Source: Pseudomonas guineae | Lineage (GTDB): Bacteria; Pseudomonadota; Gammaproteobacteria; Pseudomonadales; Pseudomonadaceae | Length of the DNA: 64,000 nucleotides | Direction of reading: 5' to 3' | NCBI RefSeq assembly: GCF_900113745.1 | Contig: NZ_FOQL01000006.1 | Coordinates: 142,083 to 206,082, forward strand | Shown: piece by piece, positions 24,702 through 34,307 of the stretch | How the letters are laid out: each line of letters begins with the position of its first letter | Position numbering within the stretch: the first letter of the stretch is position 1 | Notes under the pieces: model-generated | The model's input: only the letters and a program-made list of their open reading frames with translations | Databases searched by the model: none | What the model was told of the DNA's origin: nothing | Program-made: the position numbers and the translations under genes

Positions 24702-26288
24702 ATGCTCAAGCTCGTTGGACACCATTACATCGCCGGGCGCCGCAGCTTTGCTGGCAGCACCACCCAACAGAGCGTCGACGCCAGCAGCGGCGAGCCGCTG
24801 CCCTATCATTTCCACCAGGCCACAGCAGAAGAGGTGGCCGCCGCCGCCCAGGCTGCTGCTGCTGCCTACCCACAATTTCGCGCGCTAGCCGCCAGCCGGC
24901 GCGCCGAGTTTCTTGAGGCCATTGCCGACGAGATCGACAGTTTGGGCGACGATTTTGTCAGCATTGTCTGCCGCGAAACCGCCCTGCCTGCCGCGCGCAT
25001 TCAAGGTGAACGCGGCCGCACCAGCGGGCAGATGCGTCTGTTTGCCAAGGTGCTGCGCCGTGGCGATTTTTATGGCACCCGTATCGACCGGGCGCTACCC
25101 GAACGCCTGCCGTTACCCCGCACCGACCTGCGCCAGTATCAGATCGGCGTCGGCCCGGTGGCCGTGTTTGGCGCCAGCAATTTTCCGCTAGCCTTCTCGA
25201 CGGCTGGCGGCGATACCGCTGCGGCGTTGGCCGCCGGTTGCCCGGTGGTATTCAAAGCCCACAGCGGCCACATGGCGACAGCCGAGTGTGTCGCTGATGC
25301 GATTATTCGCGCGGCGGAAAAAACCGCGATGCCCGCGGGCGTGTTCAACATGCTCTTCGGCAACGGCGCGGGCGCCGATTTGGTCAAGCATCCAGCCATC
25401 CAGGCAGTCGGCTTCACCGGCTCACTGAAAGGTGGCCGAGCACTGTGCGACATGGCAGCCGCACGGCCACAACCCATCCCGGTATTTGCTGAGATGTCGA
25501 GCATCAACCCGGTGGTGCTGTTACCTGCCGCACTGAAGCAACGCGGCGCACAGATAGCCACTGAACTGACGGCCTCGGTGGTGCTCGGTTGTGGTCAGTT
25601 CTGTACCAATCCAGGTTTGGTGATCGGTATTCGCTCAGCTGAATTCAGCGAATTTGTGCGCGACTTCGCCGCATGCATGCACGAGCAACCGGCACAGAGC
25701 ATGCTCAACGCTGGCACGCTGCAGAGTTACAGCCACTGCTTGCAACGCTTGCATGCCCATCCTGGGCTGCAGCATCTGGGCGGCCATCCTCAGGTTGGCA
25801 ATCAGGCTCAGCCGCAACTGTTCAAGGCTGATGCCCGTTTGCTGCGCGAAGGCGATGCGCTGCTACAGGAGGAGGTATTCGGCCCGACCAGCATCGTCAT
25901 TGAGGTGGCTGATCGAGCCGAGTTAGTCGCAGCGTTGCACGGCTTACATGGCCAGCTCACCGCCACCCTGATCGCCGAACCGAGCGACCTTGAGCAATAC
26001 ACGGAACTATTGCCATTGCTGGAACAGAAGGCCGGACGCCTGCTGCTTAACGGCTACCCCACCGGAGTCGAGGTGTGTGACGCCATGGTGCATGGCGGCC
26101 CCTACCCGGCCACTTCCGACGCGCGCGGCACCTCCGTTGGCAGTTTGGCGATTGAGCGTTTTCTGCGCCCGGTGTGCTACCAGAATTGCCCGGATGCACA
26201 ACTGCCCCTGGCCCTGCAAAATGCCAACCCGCTCGGCATCGCCCGCTTGGTGGATGGCGAGAGCACACGTGAACCCGTGACCGGATAG
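24702..26288 (+). CDS. 2-oxoglutarate semialdehyde dehydrogenase
   Basis: A 528-residue aldehyde dehydrogenase of the KGSADH type-III-like group. Cofactor segment VFGASNFPLAFSTAGGDTA, PVVFKAHSGH, catalytic Glu in PVFAEMSSINPV and catalytic Cys in VLGCGQFCTNPGLV are present; the CTNPG form is characteristic of this subfamily. It would oxidise 2-oxoglutarate semialdehyde from the preceding deaminase to 2-oxoglutarate, delivering the carbon to the TCA cycle. The ATG 24702 with AGAGGAG is preferred. A strong terminator follows. Confidence 0.92.
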   Translation: MLKLVGHHYIAGRRSFAGSTTQQSVDASSGEPLPYHFHQATAEEVAAAAQAAAAAYPQFRALAASRRAEFLEAIADEIDSLGDDFVSIVCRETALPAARIQGERGRTSGQMRLFAKVLRRGDFYGTRIDRALPERLPLPRTDLRQYQIGVGPVAVFGASNFPLAFSTAGGDTAAALAAGCPVVFKAHSGHMATAECVADAIIRAAEKTAMPAGVFNMLFGNGAGADLVKHPAIQAVGFTGSLKGGRALCDMAAARPQPIPVFAEMSSINPVVLLPAALKQRGAQIATELTASVVLGCGQFCTNPGLVIGIRSAEFSEFVRDFAACMHEQPAQSMLNAGTLQSYSHCLQRLHAHPGLQHLGGHPQVGNQAQPQLFKADARLLREGDALLQEEVFGPTSIVIEVADRAELVAALHGLHGQLTATLIAEPSDLEQYTELLPLLEQKAGRLLLNGYPTGVEVCDAMVHGGPYPATSDARGTSVGSLAIERFLRPVCYQNCPDAQLPLALQNANPLGIARLVDGESTREPVTG

Positions 26289-26317
26289 TTGTCGGCACGG
26301 TCTGCGGTTCTCGTTTT

Positions 26318-26345
26318 GCCCCGGCACACTGCTGGGGCTTTTTTT
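26318..26345 (+). terminator. Rho-independent terminator of the deaminase-aldehyde dehydrogenase operon
   Basis: Hairpin GCCCCGGCACACTGCTGGGGC followed by seven T residues, 30 bases past the aldehyde dehydrogenase stop, between convergent genes. Confidence 0.9.
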
Positions 26346-26396
26346 GCCTGCTCGGCTAGACGCAGCACCCGTGACAGCGGGAAGGCGCAGCCCGTT

Positions 26397-27404
26397 TCAC
26401 CGCACAATCAGCGCATTGAGGTCGTCATACAGCGCCTGAGGGATCTGCACGCCCTCCTCGGCACTGCGCTTACGCGCCTCATACCGGCGCTGCGACGGCA
26501 ACCGTGCGCCCTGCCCCTGAATACTCTCGAACAAGGTCTCGGCGCGGGCCAAGTGCTCGTCGGCAGCCGCGCCGAGGAAGCGCTGCGGGTCAAGGGCGAT
26601 GATCAACTCGCCGTGATAAGGCGAAGAGTCGCCGCCGTCATCGTAGGCCTTGGATTCTGCGCTGGTCAGGTCGCCTATCAACGGCCCGGCGATCAGTTCA
26701 ACCATGGCCGCCAACGCCGAGCCTTTATGCCCACCAAAGGTGTGCATAGCCCCCTGCAGCACCGCCGCCGCATCCGTGCTGGGCTGGCCCTGGGCATCGA
26801 TCCCCCAGCCTTCGGGGAGTGGCTTACCGGCACGCCGATGCAGTTCGATGTCGCCCCGGGCAATCACACTGGTGGCGAAGTCAAAGATAAATGGGTTATG
26901 GCCGGCCCGAGGCCAGCCGAACGCAATTGGGTTGGTGCCAAACACCGGCTTACTGCCACCAGCCGGCGCAACCCAGGCATGGCTGGGGGTAAAGGCCAAG
27001 GCAACCAAACCGGCATCGGTCAGGGCTTCGATTTCCACCCACAGTGCCGAGAAATGTACGCAATGGTTAATCGCCATCGCGGCGATACCCGCCTCCCGCG
27101 CCTTGCCCAACAACACAGGCAACCCGGCCTGAAAAGCCAACTGGGAGAAGCCACCATGGGCATCAACACGCACGATCGCCGGGGCTTGATCAAACACCTC
27201 GGGCTGGGCGTCAGCAACCACCTTGCCGGCCTTTAGCGAGCGTACGCAGCCGAGCACCCGATACAGCCCATGGGAGGCACAGCCATCGCGCTCCCCCGCG
27301 AGCACGGTGGCACTCACTGCTTGCACGTGGGGTTCGCTAAAACCATTGCTGCGCAGTATGTCCTGCGCGAGTTGATGGGCTTGTTCCAGGGTCAATCGGA
27401 TCAC
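26397..27404 (-). CDS. Pyrroline-2-carboxylate reductase, Ldh2/malate dehydrogenase family
   Basis: A 335-residue NAD(P)H-dependent enzyme of the malate/L-lactate/ureidoglycolate dehydrogenase superfamily. Landmarks are GCASHGLYRVLG (substrate His region), AINHCVHFSALWVEIEAL, PVFGTNPIAFGWPR and FDFATSVIARGDIELHRRAGK. In hydroxyproline clusters this family reduces pyrroline-2-carboxylate to L-proline (LhpD/DpkA type), taking the product of the aconitase X dehydratase. It is convergent with the aldehyde dehydrogenase gene and is the right end of the island. Piperideine-2-carboxylate reduction is an alternative or additional activity. Confidence 0.88.
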   Translation of the reverse strand: MIRLTLEQAHQLAQDILRSNGFSEPHVQAVSATVLAGERDGCASHGLYRVLGCVRSLKAGKVVADAQPEVFDQAPAIVRVDAHGGFSQLAFQAGLPVLLGKAREAGIAAMAINHCVHFSALWVEIEALTDAGLVALAFTPSHAWVAPAGGSKPVFGTNPIAFGWPRAGHNPFIFDFATSVIARGDIELHRRAGKPLPEGWGIDAQGQPSTDAAAVLQGAMHTFGGHKGSALAAMVELIAGPLIGDLTSAESKAYDDGGDSSPYHGELIIALDPQRFLGAAADEHLARAETLFESIQGQGARLPSQRRYEARKRSAEEGVQIPQALYDDLNALIVR

Positions 27405-27505
27405 GGTTCGGCTCCTCTGCTAATCAATGATTAGAGTGGTGCCTAGGCAGTGGAGCGGCTTGAGCCATTTACCCGGCCAGACTGACGAAATCAGCACAAT
27501 CCGGT

Positions 27506-27979
27506 TTAAGCGAACTGCCCGCGCATCCAGGCTAAATAGGCCGGGGCATCGGCCTCACCTTCTTTCGGCGCCCAACTGGCCTGCTCGCCTGCCCCGACTG
27601 CCTTGTAGGGCCCGGCCTTGCATTCGAACAGAATGCTGTCGGCTTCGAGCACGACCAAGGCATGGAAAATATTTGGCGGCACGTCGACGCCAACACATTC
27701 GCCACCGGCTGCCAGCACGCGCTTAGCCAACACCTCACCGCGGTCATTAAAGATCAACAGCCCCAAACTACCTTTGAGAACCAACAAGGCTTCAGCCTTA
27801 TCGGCCGAGAGGTGGCGGTGCGGCGGGATATAAGTAGCCGGCTGTAAACCTACCGCCATGCGGTGGCAAGGCTCGTCCATCTGGTGAAAGTTATGGTGCT
27901 GGCGCTGGCGTGGATTAGCCGCCGCTTGCTCGGCCAAATCGCCGAACAGTGTCTGATCGAGAAAGCGCAGTTCGCTCAT
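27506..27979 (-). CDS. WbuC family cupin-fold metalloprotein
   Basis: A 157-residue small cupin. The metal-binding strands are visible as YIPPHRHLSADKAEALLVLKG (His-x-His, Glu) and the second part around PPNIFHALVVLE. WbuC proteins are often near O-antigen or nucleotide genes, but their reaction is not settled. It starts 5 bases after the hpt stop on the same strand, so the two are cotranscribed. This marks the return of the core Pseudomonas gene order. Confidence 0.82.
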   Translation of the reverse strand: MSELRFLDQTLFGDLAEQAAANPRQRQHHNFHQMDEPCHRMAVGLQPATYIPPHRHLSADKAEALLVLKGSLGLLIFNDRGEVLAKRVLAAGGECVGVDVPPNIFHALVVLEADSILFECKAGPYKAVGAGEQASWAPKEGEADAPAYLAWMRGQFA

Positions 27980-27984
27980 ACGTT

Positions 27985-28542
27985 TTACAGGCCTTTGACC
28001 GCGTATATACCCGGCGCATTGCGCCAGTAACCTTTGTAATCCATGCCGTAGCCAAACACATAGCGATCAACACAGGGCATGCCGACGTAATCAGCCTTGA
28101 GGTCGGGGCGTGCCTTGCGGTCGTGCGTTTTATCTACCAGCACAGCGATGCGCACGTTCTTGGCACCGGCATGACGGCAAAAATCGATGATTGCACCGAG
28201 AGTGTGCCCTTCATCAAGGATGTCGTCGATGATCAGCACGTCGCGGTCGATAAAGGAGATTTCCGGCTTGGCCTTCCAGAACAGTTCGCCACCGCTGGTT
28301 TCATTGCGATAACGGGTGGCGTGCAGGTAGGACAACTCCAGCGGGAAGTTGAGCTTGGGCAGCAGCTTGCCGGAGAAAATCAGCCCGCCGTTCATCACGC
28401 AGAACACCACCGGGTTGCTGTCGGCCATCTCGCTGTTGATGGCCGCCGCCATGGTGTCGATGGCCACCTCGACCTCGGCATTGCTGTACAGGCAATCGGC
28501 TTCGGCCATAATTTGGCGAATATGCACGAGATCGACGGACAT
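27985..28542 (-). CDS. hpt: Hypoxanthine-guanine phosphoribosyltransferase
   Basis: A 185-residue purine salvage enzyme forming IMP/GMP from hypoxanthine/guanine and PRPP in the cytoplasm. The PRPP-binding loop DVLIIDDILDEGHTLGAI is intact, with VFCVMNGGLIFSGKLL and the C-terminal YVFGYGMDYKGYWRN base-contact region. It corresponds to PA4645 and is divergent from upp, with which it shares a 250-base control region. Length is normal. Confidence 0.94.
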   Translation of the reverse strand: MSVDLVHIRQIMAEADCLYSNAEVEVAIDTMAAAINSEMADSNPVVFCVMNGGLIFSGKLLPKLNFPLELSYLHATRYRNETSGGELFWKAKPEISFIDRDVLIIDDILDEGHTLGAIIDFCRHAGAKNVRIAVLVDKTHDRKARPDLKADYVGMPCVDRYVFGYGMDYKGYWRNAPGIYAVKGL

Positions 28543-28793
28543 GCTGTTTCCTCAATGAGTGGCGGGGATGACTCAGACCATAAAGCTGATCGATGCGTCA
28601 AAATAAAAGTCGGCGAATCTACGCATCTGCAAAGCACAGAGCAAGCCCTGCCAGACCAACTGCGGTAATTGCCCATCATGGCCGGTACGTTAGCGTCTTT
28701 TTAGCGACTTTAAGCCATTAAGGCGCAGCACTTGAGGCGGCCAATGCTTTAATCTAACGCAATTTTCGCCCGTCCTGCCGGAGACCCCTGCCC
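28543..28793. promoter_or_regulatory. Divergent promoter region between hpt and upp
   Basis: A 251-base intergenic space between the divergent purine (hpt) and uracil (upp-uraA) salvage operons. It must contain both promoters. I see no clear PurR-like palindrome or riboswitch fold, only a moderately AT-rich centre (about 28690-28760). Confidence 0.5.
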
Positions 28794-29432
28794 ATGCCCA
28801 TCCTCGAGATCCGCCACCCGCTGATCCGCCACAAACTCGGCCTGATGCGCCGCGCCGATATCAGCACAAAGAATTTCCGCGAATTGGCCCAAGAAGTCGG
28901 CGCACTGCTGACCTACGAGGCGACCAAGGATCTGCCCCTCGAGAACTACGAAATTGAAGGCTGGTGCGGCACCGTGCAGGTGGAAAAAATCTCCGGCAAG
29001 AAAATCACCGTAGTGCCGATCCTGCGCGCTGGGATTGGCATGCTTGAAGGCGTTCTCAGCCTGATTCCCGGCGCCAAGGTCAGCGCTGTGGGCGTGGCAC
29101 GCAATGAAGAAACCCTGCAGGCGCACACCTACCTAGAAAAGCTGGTGCCGGAAATCGACGAGCGCCTGGCGATGATCATCGACCCAATGCTCGCCACCGG
29201 CAGCTCAATGGTCGCCACCATCAACCTGCTGAAAAAGGCCGGCTGCAAGGAAATCCGCGCCATGGTGTTGGTCGCTGCACCCGAAGGTATTAAGGCCGTC
29301 AACGACGCGCATCCGGACGTGACGATCTATACCGCCTCTATCGACCAATGCCTGAATGAGCATGGCTATATCATTCCCGGCCTCGGCGATGCCGGCGACA
29401 AAATCTTCGGCACCAAGCAGAAGGACGCCTGA
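28794..29432 (+). CDS. upp: Uracil phosphoribosyltransferase
   Basis: A 212-residue enzyme converting uracil and PRPP to UMP. The 5-phosphoribosyl loop region LAMIIDPMLATGSSMVATI and the uracil-binding C-terminus GYIIPGLGDAGDKIFGTK are exact family features; VPILRAGIGMLEG is also conserved. The first gene of upp-uraA, with the permease gene starting 3 bases after its stop. Confidence 0.97.
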   Translation: MPILEIRHPLIRHKLGLMRRADISTKNFRELAQEVGALLTYEATKDLPLENYEIEGWCGTVQVEKISGKKITVVPILRAGIGMLEGVLSLIPGAKVSAVGVARNEETLQAHTYLEKLVPEIDERLAMIIDPMLATGSSMVATINLLKKAGCKEIRAMVLVAAPEGIKAVNDAHPDVTIYTASIDQCLNEHGYIIPGLGDAGDKIFGTKQKDA

Positions 29433-29435
29433 TTC

Positions 29436-30704
29436 ATGCACGATGAATACAACGATCCACTCTGGCGCCAGGGTATTTCCGGCGCACAGATGCTGTTCGT
29501 GGCATTCGGCGCACTGGTGCTGATGCCGCTGATCACTGGTATGGATCCTAACGTCGCACTGTTCACGGCCGGTATCGGCACCCTGCTATTCCAACTGGTC
29601 ACTGGCCGTCAGGTCCCGGTATTCCTGGCCTCCAGCTTTGCCTTTATCGCGCCAATTCTCGCTGCCAAAGGTGAATTCGGTCTGCCGGCCGTGCTGGGCG
29701 GCATCGTCGCCTCCGGCTTGGTGTATATCCTGCTCAGCGCTGTGGTGCGGATCAAAGGCGCCGGTTTTATCGACCGACTGCTGCCCCCCGTGGTGATTGC
29801 ACCGGTGATCATTTCCATCGGCCTGGCGTTGTCACCCGTCGCGGTGAACATGGCCATGGGCAAGGCCGGCGACGGCAGCGCGCAACTGATTCCATATGAA
29901 ATCGCCATGCTGATTTCCATGTCGGCGCTGCTCACCACCGTGCTGGTCGCCGCCATGGGCAGTGGCCTGTTGCGTCTGGTGCCGATTCTCGCCGGGATCA
30001 TCGTCGGTTGTGTGGTCGCAGCCTTTTGTGGGGTGATCGACACCACGCAAGTCGCCGCCGCCCCCTGGCTGGCACTGCCGGCATTCGTGGCTCCAGAACT
30101 GCACTGGGGAGCGATTCTGTACATCGTACCCGTGGCACTGGCCCCTGCCATTGAACACATTGGCGGCGTGATCGCGATTGGCAGCGTTACCGGCAAGGAC
30201 TTCATCAAGAAGCCCGGCCTGCACCGCACCCTGCTTGGCGATGGCCTGGCCACCTCGGCTGCTGGCCTACTGGGCGGCCCACCTAACACCACCTATGCCG
30301 AAGTCACCGGCGCGGTGATGCTGACCAAGAACTACAACCCGAAGATCATGACCTGGGCGGCGTGCTTCGCCATCGGCCTGGCCTTTGTCGGCAAATTCGG
30401 CACCGCCCTGCAAAGCATCCCAGTGCCGGTGATGGGCGGCATTCTCTGCCTGCTGTTTGGCTCTATTGCGGTGGTGGGTTTGAACACCCTGATTCGTCAT
30501 CAAGTCGACCTGTCCGAGGCGCGTAACCTGATCATCGTGTCGATCACTCTGGTGTTCGGCATCGGCGGCATGGTCATGGGTAACAGTGACTTTGCCTTGT
30601 CCGGCATCTCGCTGTGTGCTATCAGCGCCCTGGTGCTCAACCTGGTTCTGCCCGGCGGCCAAGGCTGGCGCAGCAAAACAGTGCTGGAAGAGCCAGACCT
30701 GTAA
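29436..30704 (+). CDS. uraA: Uracil-xanthine permease (uracil:H+ symporter)
   Basis: A 422-residue NCS2-family inner-membrane symporter with about 14 hydrophobic segments. The conserved acidic substrate site is in LAPAIEHIGGVIAIG and the family motif in LLGGPPNTTYAEVTGAV. It supplies uracil to the Upp enzyme encoded directly upstream. It ends at a strong terminator. Confidence 0.95.
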   Translation: MHDEYNDPLWRQGISGAQMLFVAFGALVLMPLITGMDPNVALFTAGIGTLLFQLVTGRQVPVFLASSFAFIAPILAAKGEFGLPAVLGGIVASGLVYILLSAVVRIKGAGFIDRLLPPVVIAPVIISIGLALSPVAVNMAMGKAGDGSAQLIPYEIAMLISMSALLTTVLVAAMGSGLLRLVPILAGIIVGCVVAAFCGVIDTTQVAAAPWLALPAFVAPELHWGAILYIVPVALAPAIEHIGGVIAIGSVTGKDFIKKPGLHRTLLGDGLATSAAGLLGGPPNTTYAEVTGAVMLTKNYNPKIMTWAACFAIGLAFVGKFGTALQSIPVPVMGGILCLLFGSIAVVGLNTLIRHQVDLSEARNLIIVSITLVFGIGGMVMGNSDFALSGISLCAISALVLNLVLPGGQGWRSKTVLEEPDL

Positions 30705-30720
30705 CGCGCCCAAATTAAAA

Positions 30721-30746
30721 GCCCCGCACTTAGCGGGGCTTTTTTG
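30721..30746 (+). terminator. Rho-independent terminator of upp-uraA
   Basis: GCCCCGC-ACTTA-GCGGGGC followed by six T residues, preceded by AAAA so it can also act for the convergent MFS gene that ends at 30760. Confidence 0.93.
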
Positions 30747-30759
30747 CAGTGTTAAACCT

Positions 30760-32091
30760 CTATGCAGGGCTAGCCGACCACCCCTGTAAGCGCACCACAC
30801 TCTCGCGATAAGGCTTGAGGCCCATGCTCAAGAGTACGATTGAGCTGAACACCGCCAGCGAGGTGACGATCAGCAGCGAATAACGCAGCGCTTGGTCGTC
30901 GGCGAACACATAGTCTGTGACCAAGGCCACCGCAGTCGGGCCGATACCCAGGCCGATCAGGGTGATTACAAACAAGTAGATCGCCGAAGCCTGACCGCGC
31001 ATCGAGTTGGGCATGATTTCTTGAATCGCCGCCGGCGCCACACCAAACGGCATGCTCAGGCAGAACACCGTTGGCGCCATCAGCACCGCGGCCCACACCG
31101 CGTTATCCATCAAAGGGAAGGCCAGCACAAAAGGCACTGCACCCACCGCTGCATACAAACCAACGCGCATATTGGCATCACTGCTGCCGCGCTTGGCCAT
31201 CCAGTCCGCCAGACGTCCGCCGAAGACAATGCCCAAACAGCCAAACACCGCAACGATACTGCCGTACACCACGCCAACCTGACCGGCATCCCAGCCATAG
31301 GTGCGAATAAAGAAGCTCGGCACCCAGGCCGCACTGCCGTAGCCAGCAAACGCCAGCCCGGCAAAGCCAAAGTTGTGGCACAGCACAGTGCGGCGGTTGG
31401 CGCGAATATAACGGCCAACATCCGCCAGCGGCACTGCTATACCAGCGCCAACCCCACGTCGTACCGGCTCTCTGACCGCCAGCATGAGCAGGGTAAATAA
31501 AACCCCGGCCGCGCCAAGAATCAGGAAGATCAACTGCCAAGGGCGCACTTCACCAATTACGGGCAGGACGACATCACCTTGGGCTGAGGCGAACTTAATC
31601 ACCAGACCGCCCAGCAAAAATGCGATACCGGACCCCAGATAAACCCCCATGGAATACACGCTGATCGCCGTGGCGCGACGCTCGGCCGGAAAGCTATCGG
31701 CGATCAGCGAGTAAGCTGCCGGCGACAATGCTGCCTCTCCCACACCCACACCAATACGGCAGATCAGAAACTGCCAGTACAGCTTGGCCATGCCACACGC
31801 CGCAGTGGCCGCACTCCAGAACAGCACGCCGATGGCAATCAAGCCGCGTCGACTTTTGGTATCGGCCAGCCGGCCCAGGGGGATACCGCAAACGGTATAG
31901 AACAGGGCAAACGACAAGCCCATCAGCAAGCTCATCTGCGTGTCGCTGATCATCAGATCGCGGCGGATTGGCCCCACCAGCAAGTTAAGAATCTGCCGGT
32001 CAATAAATGACAGCACATACGCCACCATGAGAATGGCGACAGTCACCCAGGCGCGGGTGGAAGAGGGATAGCCGTTATTGTTGTTGGGCAC
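30760..32091 (-). CDS. MFS transporter, spinster-like
   Basis: A 443-residue major facilitator with 12 predicted helices. The motif-A loop PLGRLADTKSRRGLIAIG lies between helices 2 and 3, and helix 1 ends in YVLSFIDRQILNLLVGPI, a pattern common in the bacterial spinster-type group. The GTG start at 32089-32091 has GAGGAG at 7 bases; a GTG at 32109 is upstream of that site and rejected. Substrate unknown; some relatives export sphingolipid-like or aromatic compounds. Single gene convergent with uraA. Confidence 0.88.
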   Translation of the reverse strand: MPNNNNGYPSSTRAWVTVAILMVAYVLSFIDRQILNLLVGPIRRDLMISDTQMSLLMGLSFALFYTVCGIPLGRLADTKSRRGLIAIGVLFWSAATAACGMAKLYWQFLICRIGVGVGEAALSPAAYSLIADSFPAERRATAISVYSMGVYLGSGIAFLLGGLVIKFASAQGDVVLPVIGEVRPWQLIFLILGAAGVLFTLLMLAVREPVRRGVGAGIAVPLADVGRYIRANRRTVLCHNFGFAGLAFAGYGSAAWVPSFFIRTYGWDAGQVGVVYGSIVAVFGCLGIVFGGRLADWMAKRGSSDANMRVGLYAAVGAVPFVLAFPLMDNAVWAAVLMAPTVFCLSMPFGVAPAAIQEIMPNSMRGQASAIYLFVITLIGLGIGPTAVALVTDYVFADDQALRYSLLIVTSLAVFSSIVLLSMGLKPYRESVVRLQGWSASPA

Positions 32092-32246
32092 TGGCAGTCT
32101 CCTCGGCACCGTTATGTGCGGTGCACGACGGTTGAAAGAACTGCCAGCTTAGGCCGAGACATAGGGCGATGAGTATCGCCCTTGGGTGTTATCAATCAGG
32201 CGAATGCGCGGCATCCCTTTGAGCGAATGACCGCGCGCCAAGTGGT

Positions 32247-33269
32247 TTAGAGCATCAAGGGCGCTCGCTCACTGAGGGTTTTCAGGGCCGCGACCCAGCT
32301 TGGATGATCATTCAGGCACGGCACCAACTGGAGGCTCTCGCCGCCCGCCTCAACAAACTGCTCGCGGCCGCGGTCGCCGATTTCCTCCAAGGTTTCGATG
32401 CAGTCGGCGACAAAGGCTGGGCACATCACCAATAGGTTCTTCACGCCTTGTTTAGCCAGCTCATCGAGGCGCGCTTCGGTGTAGGGCTCAATCCACTTAT
32501 CGCGACCCAAACGCGACTGGAAGGACACCGACCACTGCTCCGGTTTGAGCCCCATGCGCTGAGCGAACAACTCGGCACTGCGCATGCATTGCGCGCGGTA
32601 GCAGGTGGCGAGTACTTCGGGCGAGGCATTGCGGCAACAATCCGCGTTTTTCAAGCAATGACGACTGGGGTCGAGCTTGCGCAGGTGACGCTCTGGCAGG
32701 CCATGAAAACTCAGCAGCAGGTGGTCGAAATCTTGTTCAAGGTACGGCTTAGCACTATCAACCAAGGCATCCAAGTATTCCGGCTGCTCAAAGAATGGCG
32801 GCAGTATCGAGAACCGAATGGGCAACTGCTGCTCACGCACCACACGCCGCGCCTCTTCAATCACAGTGGTGGTGGTGCTGTCAGCAAATTGCGGATAGAG
32901 CGGCGCCAGGGTGACCTGCTTAATTCCTTGGCTCGCTAGGCGGGTCAGCACGGTTTGCAACGACGGCTCGCCATAACGCATGGCCAGTTCAACCGGACCA
33001 TGATTCCAAGACGACTTCATTGCCTCTTGTAAGCGCTTACTCAGCACCACCAGCGGCGAGCCGTCATCCCACCAAATTGAAGCGTAGGCATGCGCCGAAG
33101 CCGCTGGGCGCTTGATTAGAATCAGCGAAACCAATAAACGCCGCAGTGGCCAAGGCAAATCAACCACATAAGGGTCCATCAGAAACTGATTGAGGTAACT
33201 GCGCACATCCGCCACCGAGGTAGAGGCAGGAGAACCCAGGTTTACCAGTAACAAGGCGTGATCGGTCAT
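32247..33269 (-). CDS. hemH: Ferrochelatase
   Basis: A 340-residue enzyme that inserts Fe(II) into protoporphyrin IX, the last haem step. The metal His lies in LLLSFHGLPERHLRKLD and the acidic pair in PAFVADCIETLEEIGDRGRE. The start LLLVNLGSPAS is typical. Several Cys occur in HCLKNADCCRNASPE and ATCYRAQCMRS, a spacing that could hold an iron-sulfur centre; this is only a possibility. It follows the TIGR01777 epimerase gene by 8 bases on the same strand (PA4655 position). Shared control with light-responsive genes to the right is possible. Confidence 0.95.
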   Translation of the reverse strand: MTDHALLLVNLGSPASTSVADVRSYLNQFLMDPYVVDLPWPLRRLLVSLILIKRPAASAHAYASIWWDDGSPLVVLSKRLQEAMKSSWNHGPVELAMRYGEPSLQTVLTRLASQGIKQVTLAPLYPQFADSTTTTVIEEARRVVREQQLPIRFSILPPFFEQPEYLDALVDSAKPYLEQDFDHLLLSFHGLPERHLRKLDPSRHCLKNADCCRNASPEVLATCYRAQCMRSAELFAQRMGLKPEQWSVSFQSRLGRDKWIEPYTEARLDELAKQGVKNLLVMCPAFVADCIETLEEIGDRGREQFVEAGGESLQLVPCLNDHPSWVAALKTLSERAPLML

Positions 33270-33277
33270 GCGTAATC

Positions 33278-34183
33278 CTAGTTAGGCTGGCCCAGCAGAT
33301 CCGCCAGAGCCACATCCAAATGAGTGAAACGAAAACTGAAACCTTCGTCCTGCAGGCGTGTCGGCAAAGCGCGCTGGCCACCCAGCAGCAACTCTGCCAG
33401 CTCGCCTAGCGCCAAGCGCAGGACAAATGTCGGGGCCGGCATAAACGCGGGCCGGTGCAGCTCGCGGCCCAGCGCCTGACTGAATGCGCGGTTACGCTCA
33501 GGCGTCGGCGCGCAGGCATTATAAGGACCGCGTGCTTGCTCATGCTGCAGGAGAAAATCAATCAAGGCGATTTGGTCGTCAATATGAATCCATGGCATCC
33601 ATTGCCGGCCATTGCCTATGGGGCCACCAAGCCCGAGCTTAAAAGGCAGCAACAAGCGCTTGAGAAAGCCGCCATCGCTGGCCAGGACCAGCCCGGTACG
33701 CACCAACACCACACGGATGCCTTGCCCCTCTGCGCGCTGCGCGGTTTCTTCCCACGCCCCACACAACTGCGCGGCAAAGTCTTCACTAACAGGCAGTGAA
33801 TCTTCATGCAACTCGCGCTCGCCGCCGTCGCCATACCAGCCCACCGCCGACCCCGAGAGCAACACAGCTGGTTTTTGTTCGCGGCTGTGCAGCCAAGCCA
33901 ATAGTTGTTCGGTCAGACCAATACGGCTAGCCCACAACAGTGCTTTGCGCTTGCGCGTCCAGGGTCGATCAGCAATAGGCGCTCCGGCCAGGTTGACCAC
34001 AGCATCCAACGGTTCTTCGCCCAGCTCATCGAGCCGGCCAATACCGCGCACCGCGTCACCGCAAAGTGCCGCCACCTGTTCAGGACGACGGCTCCACACC
34101 GTTAATTGGTGGCCTTGCTGCAACCAGTGGCGACACAGCGCCCGCCCGATCAAACCAGTACCACCCGTCAGGAGTATGTTCAT
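33278..34183 (-). CDS. TIGR01777 family NAD(P)-binding epimerase-like protein
   Basis: A 301-residue extended SDR protein (YfcH type). MNILLTGGTGLIGRALCRHW is the nucleotide-binding start, VVNLAGAPIADRPWT is the family block, and the active-site region SGSAVGWYGDGGERELHE carries the Tyr. The C-terminal DUF1731 part includes LQDEGFSFRFTHLDVAL. The ATG at 34181-34183 is used, as upstream in-frame codons lack family similarity. Its substrate is unknown. It is cotranscribed with hemH and divergent from the FAD oxidoreductase gene. Confidence 0.9.
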   Translation of the reverse strand: MNILLTGGTGLIGRALCRHWLQQGHQLTVWSRRPEQVAALCGDAVRGIGRLDELGEEPLDAVVNLAGAPIADRPWTRKRKALLWASRIGLTEQLLAWLHSREQKPAVLLSGSAVGWYGDGGERELHEDSLPVSEDFAAQLCGAWEETAQRAEGQGIRVVLVRTGLVLASDGGFLKRLLLPFKLGLGGPIGNGRQWMPWIHIDDQIALIDFLLQHEQARGPYNACAPTPERNRAFSQALGRELHRPAFMPAPTFVLRLALGELAELLLGGQRALPTRLQDEGFSFRFTHLDVALADLLGQPN

Positions 34184-34307
34184 CAGCTCGCCCTCGCTTG
34201 GCTTTTGCTTAACTAGCAGTAGCCGAATCATTTGTACCTGCGTATGGCTTCAATCGGCCGGCAGGTTGTCTTAACTATAGGAAGACAGGATCGAACCTGA
34301 TATATCT

